Numbered from the stretch's first letter, positions 35,457-44,340 are shown. The stretch: 64,000 bases of DNA from Actinacidiphila guanduensis (GCF_900103985.1 NZ_FNIE01000003.1:248001-312000), one strand, 5' to 3'. Made by a program: numbers and translations. Notes: a model not told the origin generated them from the sequence alone.

Positions 35457-35900
35457 ATGATGGCCGGTGGCAACGCAGCCGGTGCGGACGGCAATCCCGG
35501 GCAGCCGGCGGCCGAGCCGGTCGGGCGGGCGCCCGCCGTACGGCCCTTCCTGGTCACCGCGGGCCGGGTGGCGGGCACCAGCACCGGTGTGCCGCTGCCG
35601 GTCGAGACCCAGGTGGTGTCCACCACGGCCGGGCTGGCCGCCCTGGACCGGCTCTCGTTCGAGCACCGGGACATCGTGGCCGCCTGCCGCCGCCCGCAGT
35701 CGGTCGCCGAGATCGCGGCCCGGCTGCGCCTGCACCTGAACGTGGTGCGGGTGCTCGCCGAGGACCTGCAGGCGGGCGGCCATCTGTCGGTGTACGTGCC
35801 GAGCGCCGGCACGGCCCGGGACGTTTCCGTACTGCGAAGGGTGATCGATGGTCTCCGCACCATCCCCGACTCCAGGGGGGCACTGCGTGACAGCGACTGA
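35457..35900 (+). CDS. cvnC: Conservon DUF742 protein CvnC
   Basis: 147 residues. The DUF742 core has VRPFLVTAGR near 28-37 and a winged-helix-like region (IVAACRRPQSVAEIAARLRL, then VVRVLAEDLQAGGHL). The N-terminal extension of about 27 residues is Gly/Ala-rich. Two ATG codons (35457 and 35460) are adjacent and either may be used. It overlaps cvnD by 14 bp. Role inferred from the conserved operon only. Confidence 0.9.
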   Translation: MMAGGNAAGADGNPGQPAAEPVGRAPAVRPFLVTAGRVAGTSTGVPLPVETQVVSTTAGLAALDRLSFEHRDIVAACRRPQSVAEIAARLRLHLNVVRVLAEDLQAGGHLSVYVPSAGTARDVSVLRRVIDGLRTIPDSRGALRDSD

Positions 35901-36486
35901 GGGGGCGCGCGGGCGCGCTCCGGCCGCCGGGCGGGGCGCTCCGCCGCTGCCGGTCAAGATGGTCGTCGCGGGGGGCTTCGGCGTGGGCAAGACCACCGCC
36001 GTGGGCGCCATCTCCGAGATCAGGCCGCTGACCACCGAGGCGGCCATCACCGAGGTCGCCGCCGGCGTGGACGACCTCAGCCACACCCCGGGCAAGACCA
36101 CGACCACGGTCGCGATGGACTTCGGCTGCATCACCATCGACCCGTCGCTGAAGCTCTACCTGTTCGGCACGCCCGGCCAGGAGCGGTTCGGCTTCATGTG
36201 GGACGACCTGGTGCAGGGCGCGCTGGGCGGCCTGGTGATCGTGGACACCCGCCGGCTGGACGACTGCTACGCGGCGGTGGACTACTTCGAGCACCGGCAG
36301 ATCCCGTTCGCGGTGGCGGTCAACGCGTTCGACGGCCGGGTGGAGCACGAACTGGACGACGTGCGCTGGGCGCTGGACGTCGCCGAGCACGTGCCGGTGA
36401 TCACCTTCGACGCCCGCGAGCGCGGCTCGGTGCGCGACGCGCTGCTGGTCGTGCTGGAACTGGCGCTGGCCCGCGCGGAGAACTGA
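35887..36486 (+). CDS. cvnD: Conservon small GTPase CvnD
   Basis: 199 residues, MglA-like GTPase. P-loop GGFGVGKT at 29-36, TTTTVAMDFG switch, LFGTPGQERF as G3, and AVNAFDG in place of NKxD. I choose GTG at 35887 because it overlaps the cvnC stop and has an AGGGGGG ribosome site; an open frame runs back to 35848. It closes the second conservon and is followed by a strong hairpin terminator. Confidence 0.92.
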   Translation: MTATEGARGRAPAAGRGAPPLPVKMVVAGGFGVGKTTAVGAISEIRPLTTEAAITEVAAGVDDLSHTPGKTTTTVAMDFGCITIDPSLKLYLFGTPGQERFGFMWDDLVQGALGGLVIVDTRRLDDCYAAVDYFEHRQIPFAVAVNAFDGRVEHELDDVRWALDVAEHVPVITFDARERGSVRDALLVVLELALARAEN

Positions 36487-36512
36487 GCGCCCGCGGAACG
36501 GGCGCGCGCGAA

Positions 36513-36550
36513 GGGGCGGTTGCCGGGCCGAGTGGCCCGGCAACCGCCCC
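36513..36550. terminator. Perfect 17-bp bidirectional hairpin
   Basis: Arms 36513-36529 and 36534-36550 pair perfectly across GAGT. It sits between the convergent conservon and osmoprotectant transporter operons and probably stops both. Confidence 0.88.
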
Positions 36551-36565
36551 TTGCGCTTCGCTGCC

Positions 36566-37237
36566 CTACCGGCGGCGCAGCCGCACGCCCGGGGAGACCA
36601 CCAGGCGCTCCACGAGGTAGAAGACGCCGATCATCGCGACGGCCAGCAGCGCGATGAGGGCGGCGCCGCCCACCACGATCTCGTAGTTGCGCTGGTAGAG
36701 CCCGTCGAAGATGTAGCGGCCCAGGCCGCCGAGGCTGACGTAGGCGGCGATGGCGGTGGTGGAGACCACCTGGATCGTCGCCGAGCGCACGCCGCTGAGG
36801 ATCAGCGGCAGCGCCATCGGCAGCTCGACCTGGAAGAGCACCGCGATCGGCCCCATGCCCATGCCGCGGGCGGCGTCCACCGGGGCCGGGTCGGCGGTGC
36901 GCACCGCCTCGTAGGTGGTGACCAGGATCGGCGGCACCGCGAGGGCCACCAGCGGGATCATCACCGGGGTCTCGCCGATGCCCAGCCAGATGAACATCAG
37001 CACCAGCAGGCCCAGCGTGGGCAGCGCGCGGGCGGCGGTGGCGATCAGCGCCAGCGCGTTGCCGCCCCGGCCGGTGTGGCCGGTGATCAGGCCGAGCGGC
37101 AGGCCGATGGCGGCGGCGATGCCGAGCGCGGTGAAGGAGTACTGCAGGTGCTCGGCGAGCCGGTGCGGTATGCCGTCGTAGCCGTGCCAGTGGGCGCCGT
37201 CGGAGAAGAAGGCGTTGATGTAGTGCAGCAGGCTCAT
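36566..37237 (-). CDS. Osmoprotectant ABC transporter permease (second)
   Basis: 223 residues with about five or six membrane segments and the binding-protein-dependent permease EAA-type loop (PVDAARGMGMGPIAVLFQVE). It matches OpuCB/OpuCD-type permeases for glycine betaine or choline. The ATG at 37237 overlaps the stop of the upstream permease gene (ATGA); an open frame runs back to 37342. Last gene of the operon before the hairpin. Confidence 0.92.
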   Translation of the reverse strand: MSLLHYINAFFSDGAHWHGYDGIPHRLAEHLQYSFTALGIAAAIGLPLGLITGHTGRGGNALALIATAARALPTLGLLVLMFIWLGIGETPVMIPLVALAVPPILVTTYEAVRTADPAPVDAARGMGMGPIAVLFQVELPMALPLILSGVRSATIQVVSTTAIAAYVSLGGLGRYIFDGLYQRNYEIVVGGAALIALLAVAMIGVFYLVERLVVSPGVRLRRR

Positions 37238-37974
37238 CGGGCGGCGCCTTCCAGTGCTGCGGCCTTCTCGGCGCCGGCCTCGGGTTCCACCGCGGCGGCC
37301 AGCGCGGCCTTCCGGGCGGCGCCCGAACCGCGCGGCAGCCACGGGGTGAGCAGCATCCGCAGGCCGATCAGCAGGCCGTCGAAGACGATGGCGAGCAGGG
37401 CGATGGTCACCACGGAGGTCACCGCGAGGTTGTAGCGGTGGTAGGTGAGCGCGTCACCGAGCAGGTTGCCCAGGCCGCCCTGGTTGCCGATCGCGGTGCC
37501 GACGCTGACCAGGCTGATGCTGGAGACGGTGGCCACCCGCAGACCGGCGAAGATCGCCGGCACCGCGAGCGGCAACTGCACCTGGAAGTAGCGCTGGACG
37601 GCCGTGAAGCCCATCGCCTCGGAGGCTGCCATGGTCTCGGCGGGCACCGATCTGATGCCGTCGACGATGGCCGGCACCAGCACCACCAGGGAGTAGACGG
37701 TGAGCGGGATCTCCACCGTTGTCTGGCTCACCCCCGTGTAGTCGATGAGGAAGACGAAGAAGGCGATGGAGGGGATCGCGTAGAGCACGGTGGTGATCCA
37801 CAGCACCGGCGGGTAGGCCCAGCGGTAGCGCACGCAGAGCTGGGCGATGGGCAGCGAGAGCACCAGGCCGGCCGCCACGGGGATGAGCGACTCCTCCAGG
37901 TGGATGCCGATCAGCCCCGCGTAGGAGTGCTGGAGGTCGCTGGGCAGGTCGAAGTAGCCGTTGCCGCCGCTCAC
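37234..37974 (-). CDS. Osmoprotectant ABC transporter permease (first)
   Basis: 246 residues, about six membrane segments, with the permease loop AASEAMGFTAVQRYFQVQLP. The last 35 or so residues are an Ala/Glu-rich cytoplasmic tail. The GTG at 37974 overlaps the ATPase stop codon (GTGA). It forms the membrane channel together with the following permease. Confidence 0.92.
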   Translation of the reverse strand: MSGGNGYFDLPSDLQHSYAGLIGIHLEESLIPVAAGLVLSLPIAQLCVRYRWAYPPVLWITTVLYAIPSIAFFVFLIDYTGVSQTTVEIPLTVYSLVVLVPAIVDGIRSVPAETMAASEAMGFTAVQRYFQVQLPLAVPAIFAGLRVATVSSISLVSVGTAIGNQGGLGNLLGDALTYHRYNLAVTSVVTIALLAIVFDGLLIGLRMLLTPWLPRGSGAARKAALAAAVEPEAGAEKAAALEGAAR

Positions 37975-39110
37975 CGGGCCGCCTTCGCGACGCGCGCGGC
38001 GCCCGGCCGGCCGGCGTGGGCGGCGCGGATGGCGTTGCCGATGGTCTCCTGGGAGGCGACGCCGACCACGCGGCCGCTGTCGTCGACGGCCACCGCCCAG
38101 CCGGTGGGCGAGAGCACCGCGCAGTCCAGGGCGTCCCGCAGCGACTCGTCGCCGAAGGTGAAGGGGCGGCCGTGGGAGAGGAGTTCGAGGTGCCGCAGGC
38201 CACCGCCGAGGGCGTCCTTGGCCGCCACCCAGCCCAGCGGCTTGCCGTCGTTGTCGGTGACGAGCAGGAACGGGGCCTCGCCCGCGGCGCGTTCGGCGAT
38301 CTGCTCCGCGCCGGCGTCCACCCCGACGATCGGCCCCCTGGTGAGTTCGAGTCCCGCCGAGGTGAAGAACGACAGCCGCCGCACACCGCGGTCGGTGCCG
38401 AGGAAGTCCTCGACGAAGGCGTCGGCGGGGTCGGAGAGCAGCACGTCCGGGGGTGCGAACTGGGCGAGCTTCCCGCCGGTGCGCAGCACGGCGATCATGT
38501 TGCCGAGCCGGATCGCCTCGTCGATGTCATGGGTGACGAAGACGATGGTCTTGCCCAGTTCGGCCTGGATGCGCAGCAGTTCGGCCTGCAGCCCCTTGCG
38601 GACGATGGGGTCGACCGCGGAGAAGGGCTCGTCCATCAGCAGCACCGGCGGGTCGGCGGCGAGCGCGCGGGCGACACCGACCCGCTGCTGCTGGCCGCCG
38701 GAGAGCTGGTACGGGTAGCGCTTGGCGAGCGACAGGTCCAGGCCGACCCGCTCCATCAGCTCCAGCGAGCGCTTGCGGGCGCGGGCGCGGTCCCAGCCGA
38801 GCATCCGCGGCACGGTCCCGATGTTGTCCACGATGGTGCGGTGCTGGAAGAGGCCCGCGTTCTGGATGACGTACCCCATCGACCGGCGCAGCTGGTTGAC
38901 CGGCTGGCTGTGGATGTCGGTGCCGTCCAGCAGGATGCGGCCCGACGTGGGCTCGATCATCCGGTTGATCATGCGCAACGTGGTCGTCTTGCCGCATCCC
39001 GAGGGTCCGACCAGCACCGTGATGCTGCCGTCCGGCACCTCCAGCGACAGGTCGTCCACCGCCGTGGTGCCGTCGGCGTAGCGCTTGGTGATTGACTCGA
39101 TCTGTATCAA
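37971..39110 (-). CDS. Osmoprotectant ABC transporter ATPase with CBS domains
   Basis: 379 residues. Walker A GPSGCGKTT, ABC signature LSGGQQQR, Walker B VLLMDEP and the His-switch VTHD identify the ATPase domain (about 1-240). The C-terminal 120 residues form a CBS pair (GVDAGAEQIAERAAGEAPFL..., AVAVDDSGRVVGVAS), which in OpuA-type ATPases senses ionic strength or c-di-AMP. Start is probably TTG at 39110, since no ATG or GTG precedes the fold; GGAGG lies about 12 bases upstream. First gene of the operon. Confidence 0.92.
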   Translation of the reverse strand: MIQIESITKRYADGTTAVDDLSLEVPDGSITVLVGPSGCGKTTTLRMINRMIEPTSGRILLDGTDIHSQPVNQLRRSMGYVIQNAGLFQHRTIVDNIGTVPRMLGWDRARARKRSLELMERVGLDLSLAKRYPYQLSGGQQQRVGVARALAADPPVLLMDEPFSAVDPIVRKGLQAELLRIQAELGKTIVFVTHDIDEAIRLGNMIAVLRTGGKLAQFAPPDVLLSDPADAFVEDFLGTDRGVRRLSFFTSAGLELTRGPIVGVDAGAEQIAERAAGEAPFLLVTDNDGKPLGWVAAKDALGGGLRHLELLSHGRPFTFGDESLRDALDCAVLSPTGWAVAVDDSGRVVGVASQETIGNAIRAAHAGRPGAARVAKAAR

Positions 39111-39477
39111 AGGTCCGGGTCCCCTCCGGGGTTGGGCACGACGCGGCCTGTGTACGGCTTCCCGGTCGCGATTGCGCAGGCCGATGGGGGGTGAGTCTAG
39201 ACCGCGAGTGTTACGGCGGTTTGGAGAAGACGCATACGGCGGGCCGCGCCGAAGGGTTTCGGCCGCCGCGTGGAGCCCGCGGACGCGCCCGGAGCGCGGA
39301 TCGGGCACGCTGGGTGACCGCGGGTCGGCGAGGGGTGAGCCGCGGGGCCGCGCGCGGGGGTCCGCGGAGCGGAACGGCGCATCGGCGCCGCGCCCCCTGC
39401 CCCGTGCGGGTGCGGCCGGGTGGGCTTGGATGGAGGGCCGAGCGGGGCCCGGCGGTCCCGGGAGAGGCGGTCGGGAC
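39111..39477. other. Divergent intergenic region (ABC transporter / amidotransferase)
   Basis: No gene seen. It must hold the transporter promoter. A minus-strand TAGACT near 39195-39200 is a possible -10, without a clear -35. Confidence 0.35.
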
Positions 39478-40275
39478 GTGACAGACGTAACAGAGGCGGC
39501 AGACACGGCAGACAGGGCCGGGGCGACGGCGCTGGTGGTGCAGCACACCGAGCGGGGCGGGCCGGGGCGGTGGCGGGAGTGGCTGGCCGAGGGCGGGCTG
39601 GCGTGCGAGGTGGTGCGCGGGTACGCCGGTGAGGAGCTGCCGTCGGCGCTGCGGCCGCGCTACGCGGCCCTGGTGGTGCTCGGCGGCGGCTACCTGCCCG
39701 ACGACGACGCACGGGCGCCCTGGCTCGCCCGTACCCGTGCGCTGGCGAAGGAGGCGCTCGGCTCGGGGGTGCCCGTCTTCGGGATCTGCCTCGGCGGGCA
39801 ACTGCTCGCGCAGGTCGCCGGCGGCCGGGTACGGGCGGACGCCGGGCGGCCGGAGTTCGGCAGCACCGAGGTGGCCCTGCGTCAGGAGGCCGCCGGCGAC
39901 CCGCTGTTCGCGGGGCTGCCCGCGCGCCCGCGGGCGATCGAGAACCACGTGGACGCGATCACGGAGCTGCCGCCGGGCGCGGTGTGGCTCGCCTCCAGCG
40001 CGGACTGCCCCTACCAGGCGTTCCGGGTCGGCGAGGCCGCGTGGGGCGTGCAGTTCCACCCCGAGGCGGACGCCGGGCGCATCGGCGGCTGGGACGCCGC
40101 CCGGCTGGCCCGGTACGGCGCCGACCGGGCCGCCCTGGAGCGGGCGGCGCTGGCGCACGAGGCCGAATCCGCCGCGGTGTGGCGCGAGGTGGCGCTGCGC
40201 TTCGCCCGGCACGCGTCGGGCAGGGCGGGCGCGGCGGCCCCGGCGGCCCCCGCGGGGACGGACACCCCGGACTGA
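39478..40275 (+). CDS. Class I glutamine amidotransferase-like protein
   Basis: 265 residues. The triad is Cys104 in FGICLGGQLL and His194/Glu196 in VQFHPEAD, the standard class I GATase arrangement of proteins resembling the GMP synthase amidotransferase domain. As a stand-alone protein it may hydrolyse glutamine or gamma-glutamyl compounds; the substrate cannot be read from sequence. The GTG at 39478 follows GGAGAGG. Palindromes and promoters of the next gene begin about 65 bp after its stop. Confidence 0.88.
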   Translation: MTDVTEAADTADRAGATALVVQHTERGGPGRWREWLAEGGLACEVVRGYAGEELPSALRPRYAALVVLGGGYLPDDDARAPWLARTRALAKEALGSGVPVFGICLGGQLLAQVAGGRVRADAGRPEFGSTEVALRQEAAGDPLFAGLPARPRAIENHVDAITELPPGAVWLASSADCPYQAFRVGEAAWGVQFHPEADAGRIGGWDAARLARYGADRAALERAALAHEAESAAVWREVALRFARHASGRAGAAAPAAPAGTDTPD

Positions 40276-40340
40276 CGCCACGGGCCGGCCCCTCGGCTCG
40301 GCCGCGTCTCCTCCAACTCGCCGTTCACGTACGGGAACCC

Positions 40341-40370
40341 TTGACGCCATGGAACCCCGGGTCCTACCGT
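40341..40370 (+). promoter_or_regulatory. Probable distal promoter of the chitosanase gene
   Basis: TTGACG (40341-40346), 18 bases, TACCGT (40365-40370). It gives a leader of about 230 bases containing a strong palindrome. Confidence 0.55.
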
Positions 40371-40470
40371 CACCAGCACCACGTGCGTTCATCAGCACGT
40401 CCATGATTCATATCCGTGAAACCGGCCCCACTCCGGACCCCACCCGGACCCCGGCATCGGACCCGCAGTT

Positions 40471-40507
40471 CCCCGCCCCCATGGGGGCGCCCTGGAAGGG
40501 GGCGGGG
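40471..40507 (+). promoter_or_regulatory. Mutually exclusive hairpins in the chitosanase leader
   Basis: The 16-bp palindrome CGCCCCCATGGGGGCG (40474-40489) overlaps CCCCGCCCCC (40471-40480), which can instead pair with GGGGGCGGGG (40498-40507). It may be a terminator of the upstream gene or a two-state leader for the chitosanase. Confidence 0.5.
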
Positions 40508-40523
40508 AGCTGCGTCCCGCTCA

Positions 40524-40552
40524 TTGACATGTATCTGTAAGTAAGGTTACCT
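40524..40552 (+). promoter_or_regulatory. Probable proximal promoter of the chitosanase gene
   Basis: A consensus TTGACA (40524-40529) is followed after 17 bases by TTACCT, in an AT-rich patch unusual for this window. AGGTTACCT (40544-40552) is a short palindrome on the -10, a possible operator. Confidence 0.5.
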
Positions 40553-40606
40553 ATCGGTTCACCGCCGCCACAACTTCCGCCCCACCTCCGGAAGGAGTGC
40601 ACTGCC

Positions 40607-41728
40607 GTGACACGTCCACGCTTCCGCATCCTGCTCGCCACCCTGGCAGCAGCGGCCCTCGCTCTCGCGGGCGCCCTCACCCTCGGCGCGGCCAGTTCCT
40701 CGGCCGCACCGGCCCGGGCGGCCGCGCCCGCCGCGGGCCCGACCGCGTCCCAGCTCCTGGCGAAGGCCGCGAACTGCACGCCGGCCTCCAACGGCGAGTA
40801 CGCCACCGACGACGGCGAGCCCCCCACCGTGGAGATCTGCAGCAACGGGTCCGCGTACACCTGGACCTCCGACATGGACATCGACTGCGACGGCGTCACC
40901 ACGAGCCACTGCAACAGCTCCACCGACCCCTGGTACCAGGACCAGACCTCGTTCCAGACCTCGACCGGGAACTGGTTCACCTCGGACGTCACGCGCTACT
41001 TCGTCATCCCGCTGCCCAGCAGCCGGTTCAGCTACCAGAACGCCGGCATCACGCCCGGCAGCGTGGCCGCCGTGGTCTACAACGGCAAGGTCGCCTACGC
41101 GGTCTTCGCCGACGAGGGCCCGAGCACCATCATCGGCGAGGGCTCCTACGCCCTGGCCACCGCGCTCGGCATCGACCCCGACCCCGACACCGGCGGCACC
41201 GACGGCCCGGTGACCTTCATCGTCTTCCCCGGCCACGTGCCGAGCCCGGTGGAGAACAACAGCGCCATCGACGCCACCGGCAGCGCGGCCGCCACCACCT
41301 GGCTGGGCGGCGGCGGTTCGGGCAGCGGCGGCACCACTCCGCCGGCCGGCTCCGGCCGGATCACCGGCTACGGCGGCAAGTGCGTCGACATCGCCGGGGC
41401 CTCCAGCGCGAACGGCGCCGCGGTACAGCTCTACACCTGCAACGGCACGAGCGCGCAGAGCTGGTCCACCAGCTCGGGCAACTCCCTGCGGGCGCTGGGC
41501 AAGTGCATGGACGTCACCGGCGCCGGCACCGCCAACGGCACGCAGGTCCAGCTCTACGACTGCAACGGCACCGCCGCCCAGGCGTGGACCCGCAGCGGCT
41601 CGGAACTGGTCAACACCGGCTCCGGCAAGTGCCTGGACGCCACCGGTCCCAGCTCGGCCGACGGCACCCGGCTGCAGATCTGGAGCTGCACCGGGGCGTC
41701 GAACCAGCTGTGGACCGGGCCGTCCTGA
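40607..41728 (+). CDS. Secreted GH75 chitosanase with ricin-type lectin (CBM13) domain
   Basis: 373 residues. A signal peptide (1 to about 37) leads to a GH75 chitosanase domain (about 48-235) with MDIDCDG near 90-96 and VFADEGPSTIIGEGS near 167-180, the region that holds the catalytic Asp/Glu. A Gly/Ser/Thr linker (235-250) joins a ricin B-type beta-trefoil (250-373) with three QxW repeats (QSW, QAW, QLW). It would cut chitosan outside the cell. GTG start with GGAAGGAG about nine bases upstream. It is monocistronic with two probable promoters. Confidence 0.93.
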   Translation: MTRPRFRILLATLAAAALALAGALTLGAASSSAAPARAAAPAAGPTASQLLAKAANCTPASNGEYATDDGEPPTVEICSNGSAYTWTSDMDIDCDGVTTSHCNSSTDPWYQDQTSFQTSTGNWFTSDVTRYFVIPLPSSRFSYQNAGITPGSVAAVVYNGKVAYAVFADEGPSTIIGEGSYALATALGIDPDPDTGGTDGPVTFIVFPGHVPSPVENNSAIDATGSAAATTWLGGGGSGSGGTTPPAGSGRITGYGGKCVDIAGASSANGAAVQLYTCNGTSAQSWSTSSGNSLRALGKCMDVTGAGTANGTQVQLYDCNGTAAQAWTRSGSELVNTGSGKCLDATGPSSADGTRLQIWSCTGASNQLWTGPS

Positions 41729-42239
41729 GCCCCGGGCGGCCGACCGGCGCCCCGCGCCGTACACCGGCCCGCCGAGCCCGGTCCCGGGTGCATCCGGGCC
41801 GGGTCCGGCGGGCCGGCCCGGCCGGGCGGGACATGAGCCAGGATGAATGACGGCGACTGGCCGGTTCACTTCCGTTGACGTACCGGTCTGGCGAGGCCAC
41901 CATGGCGGAAGACCGTAGGCCCCCGCGGGGTCCGCGCCCGCCGATTGCGTCAACGGCGCCCAGGACCGGCCGGGTCGGTGATCTCCCCCGTGGTCCCCGG
42001 CCCGGCCGCACCCCGTGCGCGATTCCGCCACGCCGAAAAGACGCCGTTGCCCACACCCGCCGCCGAACACGCGTAACGTAGTTCCTGCGTGGCGGCCCCC
42101 ATCCCCCCCCGGGGCCGCCACTGCACCTCTCTTTCCGGCTCCCCGCCACCACTGTCCCCTCCGGTGGCCGGGAGCCGTTGCCGTCGGTGCGGGACACCGT
42201 CCCCGGGCAGAAGAACCGCGCAGAGGAACCGCGCAGAAA
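41729..42239. other. Intergenic region without a gene
   Basis: The chitosanase ends here and the next gene converges from the right. Several short open frames exist but none resembles a protein. A TTGACG at 41874-41879 has no acceptable -10. Confidence 0.5.
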
Positions 42240-42274
42240 AAGAGGCCGCAGGACACATGGTCCTGCGGCCTCTT
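42240..42274 (-). terminator. Rho-independent terminator of the minus-strand membrane protein gene
   Basis: A 15-bp perfect stem (42240-42254 with 42260-42274, loop ACATG) is followed on the minus strand by a T-run (the plus-strand A-run at 42237-42241). It is the best classical terminator in the window. Confidence 0.88.
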
Positions 42275-42306
42275 CTTGTAGGTGTCCGCCGGCGGCTGCC
42301 GCCCGG

Positions 42307-42726
42307 TCAGTGGCCGAACAGGTGCCGGGCGTGGTGGCGGGGCCTGGCCGGCTCCGTCTCCACACGGTTGGCACCGCCGCCCTCGGGTGTGTACTCCGGC
42401 GCCGTGTCCACCGGCTGCGTCTCGTCCAGTCGGGCCGCGAGATGGTCGCGCTCACGCGCGGTGGCGGCCGCGTCACGGCGCACCGCGCGATACTTGCGGC
42501 TCCTGCGCCGGTGCAGCAGGCCGCCGGCCATGGCCATCGCGCAGCCGAGCGAGAAGACCAGCGCGAGCGCCAGGCCCGCGCAGAAGAGCGCCAGACCGTT
42601 CATGGTGGCGATGTGGTTGCCCATCACCGTCACCGAGTAGTCGGGCCCTCCTCCCAGGTTGTCCGAGATCGCCAGCCCGGTGAAGGCCGCCGTACACGCA
42701 AGGAGCAGAAGTCCCAGGACCAGCAT
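42307..42726 (-). CDS. Small membrane protein, unknown function
   Basis: 139 residues with two membrane segments (about 1-20 and 43-67), both near the N-terminus, then a basic charged cytoplasmic tail (RRRSRKYRAVRRDAAATARE) and a His/Arg-rich end. The ATG at 42726 has GGAGG seven bases upstream; an open frame extends to 42819. It resembles small actinomycete membrane proteins of unknown role. It is followed by a clear terminator and appears to be monocistronic. Confidence 0.8.
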   Translation of the reverse strand: MLVLGLLLLACTAAFTGLAISDNLGGGPDYSVTVMGNHIATMNGLALFCAGLALALVFSLGCAMAMAGGLLHRRRSRKYRAVRRDAAATARERDHLAARLDETQPVDTAPEYTPEGGGANRVETEPARPRHHARHLFGH

Positions 42727-42834
42727 GAGGTCACCTCCGAGTAGAAGGGGCTCCTTGACACAGCGCCTACCCCGCATCACAGAGGACACACAGCGGCGGC
42801 CGCCGGCCGGCAGGAGCAAGGTGCGGCGCCGAAT

Positions 42835-42888
42835 CGGTGCCGGGCCGGTGCCGGGCCGGTGCTGGATCGGTGCTGCTGGATCGGTGCG
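42835..42888. repeat. Degenerate 11-bp repeats
   Basis: GGTGCCGGGCC-like units (two near-perfect copies) decay into GGTGCTGGATC-like units just after the stop of the minus-strand oxidoreductase gene. Confidence 0.55.
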
Positions 42889-42891
42889 GCT

Positions 42892-44001
42892 TCAGCGCAA
42901 CCGCAACGCCGCCTCACGGACCGCCCGGGCGTCGCGGGCGACATCGGCGAGGCCGGGCAGCCGCCCGAAGTCGCCACCGGGGCCGAGCGCGCGGGCGAAC
43001 CGCTCCAGCTGGCGCCGGAAACCGGTGCGGCCGGGCTCGGCCGTACGCACGGTCCTGGTGGCGAGCCCGGTCACCGCGTCCCACGTCTCCAGGGTGAGCG
43101 TCGCCGACTCGTCGCGCGCATAGGGCGAGGGCAGCGCGAGCGTCGCCGTGCCCTCCTCCGCGGTGAACTCCAGCACCTCCCGGTAGCGGCGATGGGCGGG
43201 CAGCCGCTGGTGGGTGAGGTCGACCACGAGCGCGTCGGCCGGCCGCCAGCGGCACGAGACGCCGTCCCCGCCCGCCCACACATCCGCGTGGAGCAGGTGC
43301 CCGGCCAGCTCGCGGCCGGCGGCGGACAGCGCCGTGTGCACGAGGTTCACCTGGTGGATGAGCGAGCCGCCGAGGCCGCGCGCGTACGCCTCGCGCTGCA
43401 CCGGCGTGGACCGCGGCCCCAGCGCCCGCTCCAGCGCGGCCCGCGCGGGCGGCGGCTGCGGCCCGAAGGGCGGCGGGTCGTACGGCATCAGGTGCGCCAC
43501 CTGATGGGGGGCGTTGGGGTCGTGGATGTCCACGGTCAGCCGGCGCGCGCTGTCCAGGTGCGCGGCGCAGTGCTCGACGAACAGCGCGACCACCGGGTCG
43601 TGCCGCTTCATGTAGCCGGCCGCGACCGGCACGCCGGTACGCGCCTGCGCGGCGATCAGCGCGTCGATCTCGGCCGGGTCCAGGCTCACCGGCTTCTCGC
43701 ACAGCACCGGCAGCCCCAGCTCCAGGCACTCCTGGACCACCTCGCGGTGGGTCCACCACGGCGTGCAGACCAGCGCCGCCCGGGCGCCCACGGCGGCGGC
43801 CTCGGCGGGCGTGGCGCAGGCGGCCGCCTCGAAGCCGGCCGCACGCACGGCCGCCCGGTGCGCCGGGTCGGTGTCCACCACGGCGGCCAGGCGCAGCGCG
43901 TGCGGCAGGTCCCGCAGCTCGCGCAGGTGCGCCGCGTGCGCCACCCTGCCGACCCCGATCAGCGCGATCGGGACCGGTTCCCGGCCGGCCTGCTGCCCCA
44001 T
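42892..44001 (-). CDS. Gfo/Idh/MocA family oxidoreductase
   Basis: 369 residues. The N-terminal Rossmann domain starts IALIGVGRVAHAAHL (12-26), the CEKPVSLD motif follows at about 98-105, and the C-terminal alpha/beta domain binds substrate (typically a sugar or inositol derivative). NAD(P)-dependent. ATG at 44001 follows GGGAGAGGGG. It is divergent from a LuxR-type regulator gene and has no sugar-transport genes beside it, so the substrate cannot be guessed. Confidence 0.88.
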   Translation of the reverse strand: MGQQAGREPVPIALIGVGRVAHAAHLRELRDLPHALRLAAVVDTDPAHRAAVRAAGFEAAACATPAEAAAVGARAALVCTPWWTHREVVQECLELGLPVLCEKPVSLDPAEIDALIAAQARTGVPVAAGYMKRHDPVVALFVEHCAAHLDSARRLTVDIHDPNAPHQVAHLMPYDPPPFGPQPPPARAALERALGPRSTPVQREAYARGLGGSLIHQVNLVHTALSAAGRELAGHLLHADVWAGGDGVSCRWRPADALVVDLTHQRLPAHRRYREVLEFTAEEGTATLALPSPYARDESATLTLETWDAVTGLATRTVRTAEPGRTGFRRQLERFARALGPGGDFGRLPGLADVARDARAVREAALRLR

Positions 44002-44037
44002 GACGGCCCCTCTCCCGGGCGCAACGGCCCGTCCCGC

Positions 44038-44077
44038 GGTGTCCCGCGTTGTCTCGCGTTGTCTCGCGTTGTCTCCG
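44038..44077. repeat. 4 x 10-bp tandem repeat
   Basis: GGTGTCCCGC followed by GTTGTCTCGC, GTTGTCTCGC and GTTGTCTCCG, in exact 10-bp register, 36 bp upstream of the oxidoreductase start. The rest of 44002-44412 shows no gene. Confidence 0.85.
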
Positions 44078-44311
44078 GGGGCAGCCCCGCCGGCCCCCGG
44101 GCACCGGTCCCGGCGCACGCCCGCACACGGCGCCGCGGCGCAGGACCCCAGGGCGCGCGCGAGGTCGCCGCCGCCGCTCCCGGCCGGCTGCTGCCGAGCG
44201 TTGTCCGGCGCCCCGGCGACGAGGATAATCGTGTACGCACAGTGACCGCGCGGTCGTCGGTCCGCGCCGCCCGGGGGCGTCCCACCGCTGGTCATGGTGC
44301 GCTTCGGCCCG

Positions 44312-44340
44312 CTGGCACCGCGGCGAAGCATTGCTAGAGT
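44312..44340 (+). promoter_or_regulatory. Probable promoter of the LuxR-type regulator gene
   Basis: CTGGCA (44312-44317), 17 bases, TAGAGT (44335-44340), about 70 bp before the GTG start. Confidence 0.5.

Noticed and set aside
40535..40560. Possible DmdR/IdeR iron box near the chitosanase promoter
   Set aside because: AGGTTACCT has the half-site flavour, but the 19-bp spacing and TTAGG/CCTAA arms of an iron box are absent.
41875..42081. Short plus-strand ORF after the chitosanase gene
   Set aside because: Arg/Pro-rich translation without a ribosome site or similarity; treated as non-coding.
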